NCBI GenBank assembly: GCA_003550305.1
Contig: QKYT01000006.1
Location: 421,457 to 485,456, forward strand
Source of the DNA: Glomus cerebriforme
Lineage: Eukaryota > Glomeromycota > Glomeromycetes > Glomerales > Glomeraceae
Reading direction: 5' to 3'
Length of the DNA stretch: 64,000 nt
Positions 11,894 through 22,915 of this stretch are shown here, piece after piece (the first letter of the stretch is position 1; each line of letters opens with the position of its first letter). The notes under the pieces were generated by a model. It ran no database searches. It was given only the letters and a program-made list of their open reading frames with translations, and was not told where the DNA came from. Both the position numbers and the translations under genes were made by a program.

Positions 11894-12181
11894 ATGGATC
11901 CTAAGATGCAAGAAGTTTAAAAATAGGAATCAGCTCAAGCTAACCTTACAGAACTTGCAATATCTGATTACATATCTTTATCAAAACCCAACTACAAGAT
12001 TTTATATTACGTTAATGGACAAGCATTTGACAAATTCAATTATTGTATTGAGGACAAAAAGTTATACATTAAACAGGTTGCGGAAGTGGATTATACCATG
12101 GTGAAAAACTATATAGAAAAGAATATCATTTATTGTACTCATTTCTTTAAAAAAATATACATGTTAATAGAAAAGATTTAA
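11894..12181 (+). pseudogene. Decayed ORF of unknown origin
   Basis: A frame starting with ATG at 11894 is broken by two close stops (about 11918-11929) and then stays open to TAA at 12179-12181. The readable part contains balanced residues such as LTELAISDYISLSKPNYKI and CIEDKKLYIKQVAEVDYT, unlike the Ile/Asn/Lys noise of the neighbouring DNA. I cannot name a family. A relic of a transposon-encoded protein or a gene fragment is the simplest guess. There is no intron arrangement that obviously removes both stops. Confidence 0.4.
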
Positions 12182-15100
12182 AATATGCATAGTGGAGACA
12201 TCTTACAATATAATAGATTTTACAAAAGAAATAATGAAGGGCAATATAATATTAGTAATAATAGAAATAGTTTGTAATAATATTAACAATATAGATAGTT
12301 TAAATAGAATAAATTTTAATAAAAATAATTTAATAGATAAATAAATTACTTATATTAACTTAGATAGTTACATAGTATTGGATCAAAAAACTTTAGATAA
12401 AATGTAAGAACCAGTTTGAAGTTGTTTTACTTTTCACTTTTACAAATCTATTTTTTTGTACAGCAACAAGTTACATTTTTTTAATTTAGAAAATGTATAC
12501 ATGATTTATAAGATGTATTCATTATATATTTAATTTATCTTATTAAAAAAAAATAATAAGATTTAACTCCATACTATTAGCCAATTTTATTTGTAAGTTT
12601 AAAGAAAGGGGTAGATTTTTGTATCTAATAAATAAAAATTAAATAAAGTAATTCTTAATGAAAAATAAAAGTATATTTCATTAGTGTTATTATAAAATAC
12701 TTTGATTATATTGAGAAAAGTATAGTAAAAAGACTTTCATTAATTATATATAAATAGTTAGATATTTAGTTTATATAAACCTATTTATCTTTCCATTTAG
12801 ATTATTATATTTTCTTTATTATTATATTATAAATATATATTATAATCTAATAATTATTAATAATGTATTTTTTAAATATATCTTTCTTAATAATTTTTCT
12901 TATAATAAAAATGTATTTATGATTAATATGGATTTATTCTTTTTTCTTATAATCTGTAAAAGAAAAAATTAAAGATGAATTCTATAAATTAGTATTAAAA
13001 GAATAATATTTAATAAGTATTATTGAGCTACTATTTGAAATTCTGTATATACATTTAGAATTCTAAGTTTTATTTGAATTAATAATTTATTATAGATAAA
13101 ATATATAATATTTTATACTAATTTTATGCAATTATTAAGTCTAAAATATCATTTATAATAATTATTTTTCTAATTGTAAAGTCAAATTTATTCTTAAGAT
13201 AGTTTAATTTAAATATATAATTATTATTATTATAGATTATTTAATTTAAAAAAATTATTTTTAAATTATTTGTAAAAATCTATTATATAAATATATCATT
13301 CATATAAATCTTAATTAAATTATACTAAATAAAATATTCTATTTTTTTTAAAATAGGCAAATTATATTTATTATTACTAATTTTTACAATTAAAATACTT
13401 ATTATAATTTACAATACAACCTTTATTATTATGATATAGAAAATTATTACCTATCATATAATAAAGTATACAGATTTTTAGAGTAAGGTACATAAACTAC
13501 AGATTTTCTTAGATAAAGTATGCTTTAACTTTTCTCTATATCCCAATATAAATACTAAATATATATAAAGAAAATTAAACCTAAATTATCTCTACTACTA
13601 CTTTATAAAAACCTAAAATAAAAGCTTTTATCAGTATAATAGATCTATAATTATACTCTGTGATATTCAAATTCTATCTAAGTATCTATATTATAAATAT
13701 ATCTTTATAGTATTTATCTTGAATTAGTCAATTTCTAATAGTACAAGACTGCTTTTTTTTCATCAGATTAAGATAATTACTTATATAGAAGCCAGCTTTA
13801 AAGCTTTACATATTCTACTTCTATCTAAGAATTTTCATTCTTAATATATACACTTATTAAAAATAAATAATACATGTGATATTACTCTAAATTTCAAATA
13901 TATCTATTCTATTTCAACCATATTTTCCTATTTTTTTTTTATTTTTTTTTAAATATCAACAATATGTTACATCACTTTAAGAAGCTAAAAAAAATTACTA
14001 TTCTATAAAACAAATAATCATGATTGTAAAACAATAAACTGAAGAGAACTAATTATATAATAATAATTAGTTATTAATCAAATTTTTCAGTATCTTTTAC
14101 TTCTTTCTAATTTAATAATATTTTTAGTAACTTTAAGAACAAAAAAAAAATAATTTTAAAAGTAAATAAGCAATATATTAAGATACTAATTCAAAATACC
14201 TAAAAAATAAAAATTTAAATTTTAATAAAAGAAAATTTTTACCAAATAAATATTAAAGAAAGATCTCCTTTTGGCTTTTACTTTTCTTTTATCTTCTTAC
14301 ATTTATAAAAATTTAGAGTAAGCAAAGTTATAATCTTTCTTATAAAATCTTTTTCTTTTGACTTTATTCATCTAATGGCTAAAGTAAAGATATTCTTTCT
14401 AAAAACTTAAAATAGTTAAACATACTAGTTAAAAAAAAATAAGTTATTATTCAAAGAAAAGGTAAAAAGTTATGAGTATATTTCATAAAAAATTAATGTA
14501 AACAACTTAAATTAATAAAATTATATATAAGAATATATGACATTTAACATTTGATTTGAATTTAATTTGAATTTAATTTGAAAATTCTTTAATTTGATTG
14601 GTCAATTCAACAAATATTTGATATTTAATTCAAATTTGACTTGAACTTGGTTTGATTTGTCAAATTCAAATTAGCTTCATATTTGATTTGATTCAAGTTT
14701 AAGAAATCCTAATTATACATAAAATAAATATAAGACTATTTTTACTTAAACCTTTAAAGCTTTTTGTTATTTAGAAAAACTTCAAAATTATGTTTTTATT
14801 TTTTCAAAAAAATGGGCAGAAAATTATAGAAAAGAGTTATTTTCTAAAATATTCTATTTTAAATTATTATTGTTAATTAAAATTTTTATTAATTGCTATT
14901 TTGATATGTAAAAATATAAAAAAAAAATTATAATTATATTATTTTTTTTTTGAAGACAAGATGGAATAGAAAAACTTTATTTATTAAGTAATATAATGCA
15001 TATAATCGGTCTACTATAAAGTATTTATTTTCATATTACATTCTTTACCATAATATGAAAAAATGCTACTTCAAAATACTATAATTACAATTACAGTATT

Positions 15101-15560
15101 TTGTATGACTATAAGTAATTAGCAAATCTAAATATTTTACAATCTCTTGAATTATAAATTAATAATACTCAATCTTGATATCAATTAATGTTTAATTTTT
15201 TTTTGAATATTTAATCTTTACATTTTGCAAATTAACATTATAGCATATTTATGGTATTACAGTATTATAGTATAAGTTTTATATGCTATAATTAATTTTG
15301 ACAGCATCTATAAATATGAGTTCTCAGAGTAAGGATTAAAAGCAAGATCTCTTTAATACTCTGATTCTTTTTCATATTTCAGTACTAAAATTAAAAAATA
15401 ATCTCTTCAGCCAGTTCTTCTAAATCTTCCTTTAAACAGAATATTTCCCTTCAATCACATGAATCTTTAAACTAGTATAAAATATTGATAAGTTTCTAGA
15501 GACTGAATGCCTTCAGCATAAAGAATACCTAGCTCATAGACTTGGATTTTTTAATCACTT
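12182..15560. other. AT-rich desert, right part
   Basis: More than 3 kb of very AT-rich DNA dense in stop codons in all frames. A low-complexity tract of repeated tttgaattt and aatttgatt words lies at 14530-14705. Some stretches (for example 13400-13750) have slightly more structure and could be heavily mutated transposon sequence, but I could not identify any protein motif. Confidence 0.55.
14530..14705. repeat. Low-complexity ttgaattt repeat tract
   Basis: Irregular head-to-tail repetition of words such as tttgaatttaatttgaa and tcaaatttgactt over about 175 bp, in both orientations. No coding potential. Confidence 0.7.
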
Positions 15561-15584
15561 TTTGAACTTTGTTCTAGAAATTGA

Positions 15585-17760
15585 AAAATGATAAGTTTCT
15601 TTATAAAACTTACCATTTTTTTTCAATTTTTTTTAAAAAAACGTTTCTAACATTTCTTCTTTTTTTTTTTATAGGTTTCTCAATTTTCGACCTAATACTG
15701 GAAAGTGAAAACTGGTAAGTTTTTTTCACAAAACTTACCATTTTTTTTGTTTTTTTTAAAATGCTTATTAATATTTCTTTTTTTTTTCTTATAGGTTCTC
15801 TAAGCTCTTCAGTCCAGACTGGAAGGGAAAAATGGTAAGTTTCTTCATAAAACTTATCATTTTTTTTCATTTTTTTTAAAGAAACATTTCTAACATTTCT
15901 TCTTTTTTTTTCTTGTAAGTTTTCTGTGTATTCAGTTCAATATTGAAATTAGAAATAGTAAGTTTTTCAAGTTTTTTTGGGAAACTTACTGTATTTTTTT
16001 TAATTTTCTTTTATTAGAAATGTTTCTAACATTTTTTTCTCTTTTCTTTTATAGGTTCTCTTTGTTTTTGGATTAGTACATAAAATTGGAAAATGGTAAG
16101 TTTTTTTGCAAAACTTGCCATTTTTTTTCTTTTTTTTAGAAATGTTTTCTAACAGTACTTTTTCTTTTCTTGTAGACCTCCTTCAGTTTGAATATTTGAA
16201 ATTAGGAAATGGTAAGTTTTATAACGAAACTTACTATTCTTTTTTTTGTTTTTTTAAATAGAAATATTTCTAACATTTCTTTTTTTTTCTTTTTATAGGT
16301 TCTTAAATTTCATTTTAAATATGCAAAATTTCCATCTGATGCATTTACTTAAAGAATCATTAGTAGAAATAGTACTAACATTTATTTCTTTTTCATTTTT
16401 TTGTAGAATCAGATTTTTTTTAATTTTGGCTTAAAAATCTGGTAAGTTTTGAAGTTAAAACCTTAAAACTTTCTTTTCAGAATGTAAGTTTATAACGAAC
16501 CTTTATTTTTTTTATTTTTTTTAAGAAATATTCTAACCAAATGTTTCTTCTTTTTTTGTAAGTTTGTTTTTGAATTTAAAAAACTAAAATATAAGTTTTG
16601 TAATGTTCATTTTATTACAAAACTTTATTTTTTTTGGTTTTTTTTTTAAGAAATATTCTAACTGAATGTTTCTTTTTTTTTGTAGATTAATTTAAAATTG
16701 AAAACAAAAATGTAAGTTTTGTAACAAATTACTTCATTATAAACTTCATTTTTCATTTTTTCTTTCTTTATTAGAAATATTCTAATCAACTGTTTCTTCT
16801 TTTTTTTGTAGATTTAGTTCTGAAAATGGAAATGGAAATGTAAGTTTTATAATATTTATTTTATTATAATATTTATGATACTCATACTACACTAATTGTC
16901 AAATGAAACATAAGTTTCATAATATTCATTTTATTATAAGCTTCATTTTTCATTTTTTTTCTTTATATAGAAACATTCTAACTAAATGTTTCTTCTTTTC
17001 TTTTGTAAATTTTTCTTTGAAAACAGAAATAAAAACATAAGTTTTGTAATGTTCATTTAATTATAAGCTTCATTTTTCATTTTTTTTTGTATAGAAACAT
17101 TCTAACTAAATGTTGCTTTTTTTTTGTAGATTCAGCTTTGAAAATAGAAATAAAATGTAAGTTTTATAATGTTTATTTTGTTACAAACTTCATTTTTTAT
17201 TTTTTTTCTTTATATAGAAACATTCTAACCAAATGTTTCTTCTTTTCTTTTATAGATTCAGCTTTGAAAATTGAAATGAAATGTAAGTTTTGTAATATTT
17301 GTTTTATTACAAGCTTTGTTTTTCATTTTTTTTCTTTGTATAAAAACATTCTAACTGAACGTTTCTTCTTTTCTTTTATAGATTTAGCTCTGGAAATAGA
17401 AATGAAAATGTAAGTTTCATAATATTCATTTCATTACAAACTTTATTTTTTATTTTTTTTTCTTTGTATAGAAATATTTTAACTGAACATTTCTCTTTTT
17501 TTTATAGGTTTGCTCCTAAATTTGAAAAACTGAAACTTAAGTTTTGTAATAAATATTTTGTTACAAAACTTTATTTTTTCATTTTTTTTATTTGTTAGAA
17601 ATGTTCTAACCAAATGTTTTTTTTTTTGTAGATTTAGTTTGTTCCTTAAAATTTAGATTTTTGGAAGTTTTACAACTTATCTGCAAAACTTAATTTATTT
17701 ATTCTTTTTATGAAAAATGTTAATTAATATTTCTCTTTACTTTTTTGTAGGTTCTAAATT
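15585..17760 (+). repeat. Tandem array of about 17 intron/micro-exon units
   Basis: The unit is about 105-138 bp and has a fixed order: a micro-exon of 27-41 nt, a GTAAGT-type donor, an inverted repeat around the donor, a T-rich stretch, a TTCTAAC branch-like word, a pyrimidine run and a TATAG/TGTAG acceptor. Clear donors start at 15715, 15835, 15958, 16096, 16212, 16442, 16484, 16712, 16840, 17157, 17283 and 17410. Degenerate ones (ATAAGT, TTAAGT, CATAAG) lie near 15593, 16590, 17037 and 17537. Measured micro-exons include 15675-15714 (40 nt), 15795-15834 (40), 16055-16095 (41), 16812-16839 (28), 17130-17156 (27), 17256-17282 (27) and 17382-17409 (28). Two subfamilies are evident: units starting gttctc on the left and attcagctttgaaaa on the right. 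Continuous ORFs over the array (plus 17087-17413, minus 15610-15870) read through introns and are not accepted as genes. Confidence 0.8.
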
Positions 17761-18183
17761 TGGGTATTAGAATTGAATAGTTAGTTAGTATAGCATAGTT
17801 AGTATATCTAGAAAGAATTTGTAATTTAGTATATTTTTAATAAATGAATATAGTTTGAACATAATAAAATCAATTTGACAAGTTTAACAATACTTTTATT
17901 TATTAAATGTAGTTAATATAATATATATGCTAAAATTTGTATTGTTATACATGTTTTTCAACATTTTTATATGCATTTTTCAACCAACCTAGTGTTGTTA
18001 TATGCATTTTTAAACTGCTATTGTTTTGCTGTATGTTATTATACATCTAAAAAAGTGTTGCATAACACATTTTTAATCATGTTGGTTGATAAAGGATTTA
18101 TTGTATAACACCTTTTTGATGTTAAGCAACACATGGCATATGTTGACATATTATACGTCTGTTCAAAACTTTCTGATATTAGG
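17761..18183 (+). repeat. Terminal exon-like block and 3' flank of the array, duplicated near the left edge
   Basis: After the last acceptor (tttttttgtag at about 17750) comes a block containing gaattgaatagttagttag, then AT-rich sequence with aataaa-like words and three ttgttatay...attttt...aac motifs. The whole block matches about 820-1240 in the same orientation. Similarity ends at aaaactttctgatattagg. Confidence 0.75.
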
Positions 18184-18838
18184 CTTGTTCTTCTTCTGTT
18201 TTACCTGCTACTTCTAATAACTTTTTTTTCATCTAGCTTGATTGGATGTGATAAATGGTTTATATAGGTAAGACTCTAAAAGTTACAATCAAGTGTAAAT
18301 CTATTAATCTTTAGAAAAGAAGGTTTTATCTAAAAATGTCAGAATGGACTTATAGCTAATTAGTTGATTAATAGTTATTAGATTATAGCTTTATTTTTAT
18401 TTTTTTTTTTAGTTTTATTTTTTCCTTTTATTATTTTTCCAGTGTATTTTGAACTAAAATTCCTTGCTTTCTTATTTTACTTAATATATCAGAGTTCACT
18501 TAAATATTTTATTCAAAATTGTATTTTATTATATGCTAATATATGACTTCTGTTTTTTAATAAATTTGCTGTTTACAAAAAAAATAAAAAAAAACTTGGG
18601 CATATTATCATAGAAATAATTGTCACCCAAGCAGTATTCAAAATTACTATTTATCTAAAAGATGAATTTTTCAATTAATAAAATATTATTTGTCACCTCT
18701 ATTTATTATATACTTTTATGTGTTTATGCATATTTAATTAATTTAGCATATTTGAAATCTGTACCAAGTTTGTGGTGTAGTTAACTGATATGACGCAGTA
18801 AAAAATCATAACTAGAAAAAGAAAATTTTTTATAATAA
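18184..18838. other. Intergenic region, nothing recognised
   Basis: AT-rich sequence between the micro-exon array and the hAT relic. No ORF, RNA gene or clear repeat was found. Confidence 0.5.
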
Positions 18839-20318
18839 CATATAAACAGTGTTATCATTAGACTTGGACATGAACATTGGACGTTCAAAACCAAACAGTC
18901 CCTATCCATGTCCAATATCTTTAATGTCCCAGATATTTATTTGGACATTTATATATATCACATGATTTAAAAGTTTTTAAATTATCTATAAAAATTTTTA
19001 TAAGTTTAATATAATAATATGTAATTAAAATATAATAAAATCATTTATATAAATTAAAAAATAACGTGCAGAATTTTTTTCTTTTTTAAATGAATCTTTA
19101 TTCATAAAAATTGGATAAAAACTCATAAAATTTTATTAGTAAAGAAATGACTTTAAAATCCAAGAAATTTGCAAAATATTAACTTTTTTCTTTTCCCTAA
19201 ACCTCCCAAACCTCCCATTTACCTATGAACAAAGGTTTTTTATATAGTTTTTGCTTCTTAATAATACACAAATTGTAACGCAATACGCATCTCTATTTAT
19301 AACTTTAATTTTATACAATTCCCTAATTAAAGTAACCTATGATACATAAATATTCTCAATTAAAATAGTAATTCTATACTTGCATTAATTTTAAAAAGTG
19401 TTAACAAATCCCATTTAGCATTTGAATTATTAGTAAGATGAGTAATATCATTTAATATATTACTATTTTCATCAATTTCTTTATCAAATTCGAATTCAGA
19501 ATTTTTCTTCCTTTCTAGTATTTCTATCCAATTTTGAAGATTAAATTTACCATCTGATTCATCATCTGATCCATCACCTTTATCATCCAAATCTTCTAAT
19601 TCAATTTCATTTTTAAATTAATAACTAAACCATTGTTATTATTTTCTGATTATAATTAGTATTAACATCATCTTTATTTACTATAAATATTGAATTATTA
19701 TTAAGACAATGATTATATGTAATTTCAGCTCTTAATTTGCTCATTTGAAGAGCTTTAGATGACTATGTATATGAAAATTAGAATATTAAAATAAAATTAA
19801 TAAATAAATAAAAAAAAAAAAAAAAAAAAAAAATAAAAGAAAAAATAAATTATAAAATATACCATTAATCTATTATGCCTCTTTATTTGCAAAAAACCCA
19901 TACAGTTCCATAATCTCTCTACAGAAGCTGCATTTACACAAATACCAAAAATCCTANATNCTANAATNNCTAATTCATTTNTTGAAATACTTACATAGNA
20001 NCAATAATGCCAAATATCATTATCAAATTGTTTATAAGTATCATAATCAAACGAATACTTATTTTAAGTTTAGTTCTGACAATATATTGATTTACCAAAG
20101 CATATTAAAATTTTTTTTAAATTTTTTTTTTGTGGCTTAGTTGGACATTTCGGACATATAATTTTATCCCAGACTATTTTTAGAAATATCCAGATGCATC
20201 CGTATGATAATCACTAATCGGAATATTTTTTGGGACATAGATAATGGACAGCGGACATGGACATAGTTGTCTAAGCAAAATGCTACAAACAGTGTCCATG
20301 TACAACACTGCATATAAT
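18839..20318 (-). mobile_element. Degenerate hAT transposon with TIRs and 8-bp target duplication
   Basis: The left end starts with cagtgtt at 18847. The right end, read in reverse complement from 20310, also starts with cagtgtt. Both are followed by tagac and repeated ggacat words. Flanking 8-mers are catataaa (18839-18846) and catataat (20311-20318), a 7/8 match with the 8-bp length typical of hAT insertions. Inside, the minus strand keeps recognisable pieces of the transposase C-terminus. The element, 1464 bp, is shorter than an intact hAT and has lost the catalytic region. Confidence 0.8.
19360..20060 (-). pseudogene. hAT transposase C-terminal (dimerisation) domain remnant
   Basis: Reading the minus strand from about 20060 gives pieces of the hAT dimerisation region: DNDIWHY, then IFGICVNAASVERLW, NCMGFLQIKRHNRL, then after an AT-rich intron-like gap SKALQMSKLRAEITYNH, and finally an acidic tail leading to WIEILERKKNSEFEFDKEID. 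The AASVERLF-x-x-x-G and KRHNRL blocks are diagnostic of the family. The frame is broken by a stop after IITMV and by further lesions. Ambiguous bases at 19957-20001 lie in the conserved part. No DDE catalytic residues remain. Confidence 0.75.
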
Positions 20319-21300
20319 CTTTAAAAGTTACTAAATATACCTAATTTCGGCTACTCTGCAATTTTACTTAGAGTGTTAAAAGCAGTTTTAAATATCATTA
20401 TTGACTTATTTGACAAAAATTTTTTTGTTAAATCTAATGATTTGCAAAGATGGTAAAATCAATCATTTATATATAAAATCAAAATGGTATTTTAACCCTT
20501 TTCCCAAAGCATAAGTAAATTTGCAAAGCAGCCAAAATTATATCTATAGTAAAAATTTAAAAGCTTTATTACAAAGAAAAAAATTGTTATGTATTTTTTG
20601 AAAAATTATTGTGCCATAAATCTGACACAGATTTCAGACATACATTAATTTACCCTAGTATCATCACAAAAATTTTTCATCTCATGTGATTTCAGCTGGC
20701 ATTATTATATTCTCAGCCTGCATTAAGAAATTAAGCATATGATAAATAAAGTGTGACAAATAGGATTTTTTACACTAAAAAAATTTGTTCTTAGAATACA
20801 TAGTAAAAATGGAAAACAGAGAGGATATGACACTGGTGACAAATTTTAAAGGTTATGTGAAATGGAAAAATTTTGTGGTAAAGATCTTTAATGTATACTC
20901 CAGATATAAATCTTTATCCTAAACTTCAGAGGTGTAGACTTTTATCTTGTATCCCTCTTTAAATTTGATTAGTTTGTGGTTGTGTACCAAATATTAAGCT
21001 AATCAAAATATTGCAAAAAAACTTAAACATGAACTTTTTTTAAAAATATTAAAAGAAAAAAGAATTTCTTATTTTTGTGTACTTTAAAAATTAAAGAAAA
21101 ATTATACATTTTAAATAAATATTAGAAAATATTAATATATATTTTTGTATATTTAAAAATATTAGAAATAAAGATTTTAAATCATAATGAAATTATTTTA
21201 TTTTATTTAATTTTAATTGTAAAGTACAATTTATTATTATTTTATTATTGATACTACATCTTTATTAAATGATATTAACAGTTAAAGCCAATCTTAGAAT
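20319..21300. other. Intergenic region, nothing recognised
   Basis: AT-rich with scattered moderately complex segments (20600-20960), but no ORF over 60 codons, no TIR pair I could match and no RNA gene. Confidence 0.5.
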
Positions 21301-21309
21301 TAATAATTA

Positions 21310-22020
21310 TTAATATTTATCAAAAAAATACATTCTATTCTAGTATTGTTACAAAAAAAAATTATAATTTTACAACTACTTAAGCTAAATATATAAAAAT
21401 TAATATATAAGTGTTTCAATACTCACTGAACAACTTTACTTAAGCTTCCTTTGTATATTTTCTTTGATCAAAGTGTTCAAATTACACCTTGAAAGTAAAA
21501 AATATAATGCATTTTAATATTATTACAAAAAAATTTGTAACTTCACAACTAGCTAAGCTAGATATATAAAAATTAATATGTGAATATTCAATACCTGTTA
21601 AACAACTTTACTTAAGCTTTCTTTGTATGTTTTCTTTGATCAAAGTATTCAAATTATGCTCTAAAAGTAAAAAATACAATATGTTTTAATATTATTACAA
21701 AAAAATTTATAACTTCACAATCACTTAAGCTAGGTACATGAAAATTAATATGTAAGTATTTCAATATCCGCTAAACAACTTTACTTATGCTTCCTAGTTC
21801 CTTCGTATGTTTTTTTTGATCAAAGTGTTCAAATTACATCTTGAAAATAAAAAATAAAAATGCATCTTGATATTATTAGAAAAAAATTTATAACTCCAAT
21901 AACTCCACAGTTAGCTTCATAAAAATCAATATACAAGTATCTCCATACCTGTTAAATACCTTTCTTAGATATTCCTGCCTATCTAGATTGACCTAAAGTA
22001 TTTAAATTATCTTATGAAAT
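21310..22020. repeat. About 175-bp tandem repeat, four diverged copies
   Basis: The landmark tttgatcaaagtgttcaaatta or a variant recurs at about 21463, 21635, 21815 and, degraded, about 21985, giving spacings of 172-180 bp. Each unit also contains tattattacaaaaaaatt, a taagcta word, aaaattaatat and caactttactta in the same order. There is no coding potential. The last copy is the most diverged, suggesting growth from the left or older decay on the right. Confidence 0.85.
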
Positions 22021-22242
22021 CTCTATAAAGTATGAAAAAATGTGTTTTTTACTTATAAAAATATTTATAAATTCATTCATGATAATATTTTATATCAAAG
22101 TTTTGAAAGATATTAGCTTTATTAATTAATTAAAAAAAATGTTTAAAACATATTGTTAAAAATAAAGAAAAGAGAAAGAAATAAAAAATTTATCAACAAA
22201 CAAATAATTAATGTGACTGATGACAATGATGAACCAATCAAA

Positions 22243-22320
22243 ATTCGGGGGGTCTAGGATAAGATCCTAGATCCCGGGGTTTACGTTAAGATCCTAGACC
22301 CCAGGGTCTATGTTAAGATT
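22243..22320. repeat. Palindromic/direct repeat cluster around gatcctaga
   Basis: ggtctaggat-aag-atcctagatcc forms a near-perfect hairpin. The words gatcctagaccccagggtct and gatcctagatcccggggttt are close direct repeats, each followed by a g-t-t-aagat word. It is GC-rich in an AT-rich setting and lies just left of the Tc1/mariner element. Confidence 0.7.
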
Positions 22321-22352
22321 TCCCTTTTGTGGCGATACTGGGGAAGATTATT

Positions 22353-22825
22353 TACAGCTGTTTTTCATGTCATGGGACACTCGGCAAATTTTGCTGCCGA
22401 GTATGTGTCGGCAACTTGGCAACTTGGTGAACAGAGAAATTATCATGTAAATATGCGCGTTTCGTAATCATTATAATTAATTCCCATACATTTCTTACGC
22501 GTACAGTACTAATGCATAATGCCCATTCCAAAAAAACTAAATGAACATATTCGTTGGTTAATTGTTGAAAAATACTTAGAAGGCTTATCTTGTAGAATAA
22601 TAGTAGGACATTTAAACATTAGTAAATCTTATTTTGTATACACTTCCAAAAATATGGATGTGTTGAAGATCGCACATATTTACATAGGAGGCTAAAGCAA
22701 TATTATTGGCTGTTAATTTTTGGTGATAATTTCTCTGTTCACCGAGTTGCCGAGTTGCCAAGTTACCGACACATACTCGGCAGCAAAATTTGCCGAGTGT
22801 CCCATGACTTATGAAAACAGCTGTA
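22353..22825 (+). mobile_element. Tc1/mariner-type element with about 95-bp terminal inverted repeats
   Basis: 22355-22450 and 22728-22823 are near-identical in inverted orientation, both starting cagctgttttcat or similar and containing atgggacactcggcaaattt and tgctgccgagtatgtgtcgg. A TA dinucleotide lies immediately outside each end (22353-22354 and 22824-22825). The interior keeps the N-terminal helix-turn-helix of a transposase but no DDE/D domain. At about 470 bp it is an internally deleted, non-autonomous copy. The high TIR identity suggests relatively recent activity. The right arm has an extra cgagttgc duplication. Confidence 0.85.
22519..22740 (+). pseudogene. Truncated Tc1/mariner transposase N-terminus (HTH)
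   Basis: The ATG at 22519 reads MPIPKKLNEHIRWLIVEKYL then EGLSCRIIVGHLNISKSYFVY, a homeodomain-like HTH typical of Tc1/mariner DNA-binding domains. The frame then shifts: the original stops at 22693-22695, while the neighbouring frame continues with YGCVEDRTYLHRRLKQYYW. The catalytic domain is absent, so the product cannot transpose. Confidence 0.7.
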
Positions 22826-22915
22826 ATCAAACCCTTGCGTATCTATATACATATTGCGCGGGCTCCTGCAATAACCAATTAGAAATAAAATTAATCACTT
22901 ATTTTTTAAATCAAT

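Noticed and set aside
13400..13750. Possible decayed copia-type retrotransposon
   Set aside because: Only vague residue similarity after translation; stops in all frames and no diagnostic motif, so not listed as an element.
15610..15870. Minus-strand Lys-rich ORF over the array
   Set aside because: Antisense of T-rich introns. All splice-like signals are on the plus strand.
17087..17413. 108-codon plus-strand ORF in the micro-exon array
   Set aside because: It reads straight through three repeat units, including pyrimidine tracts and donor sites. The protein is Phe-rich and periodic. An artefact of repeat periodicity.
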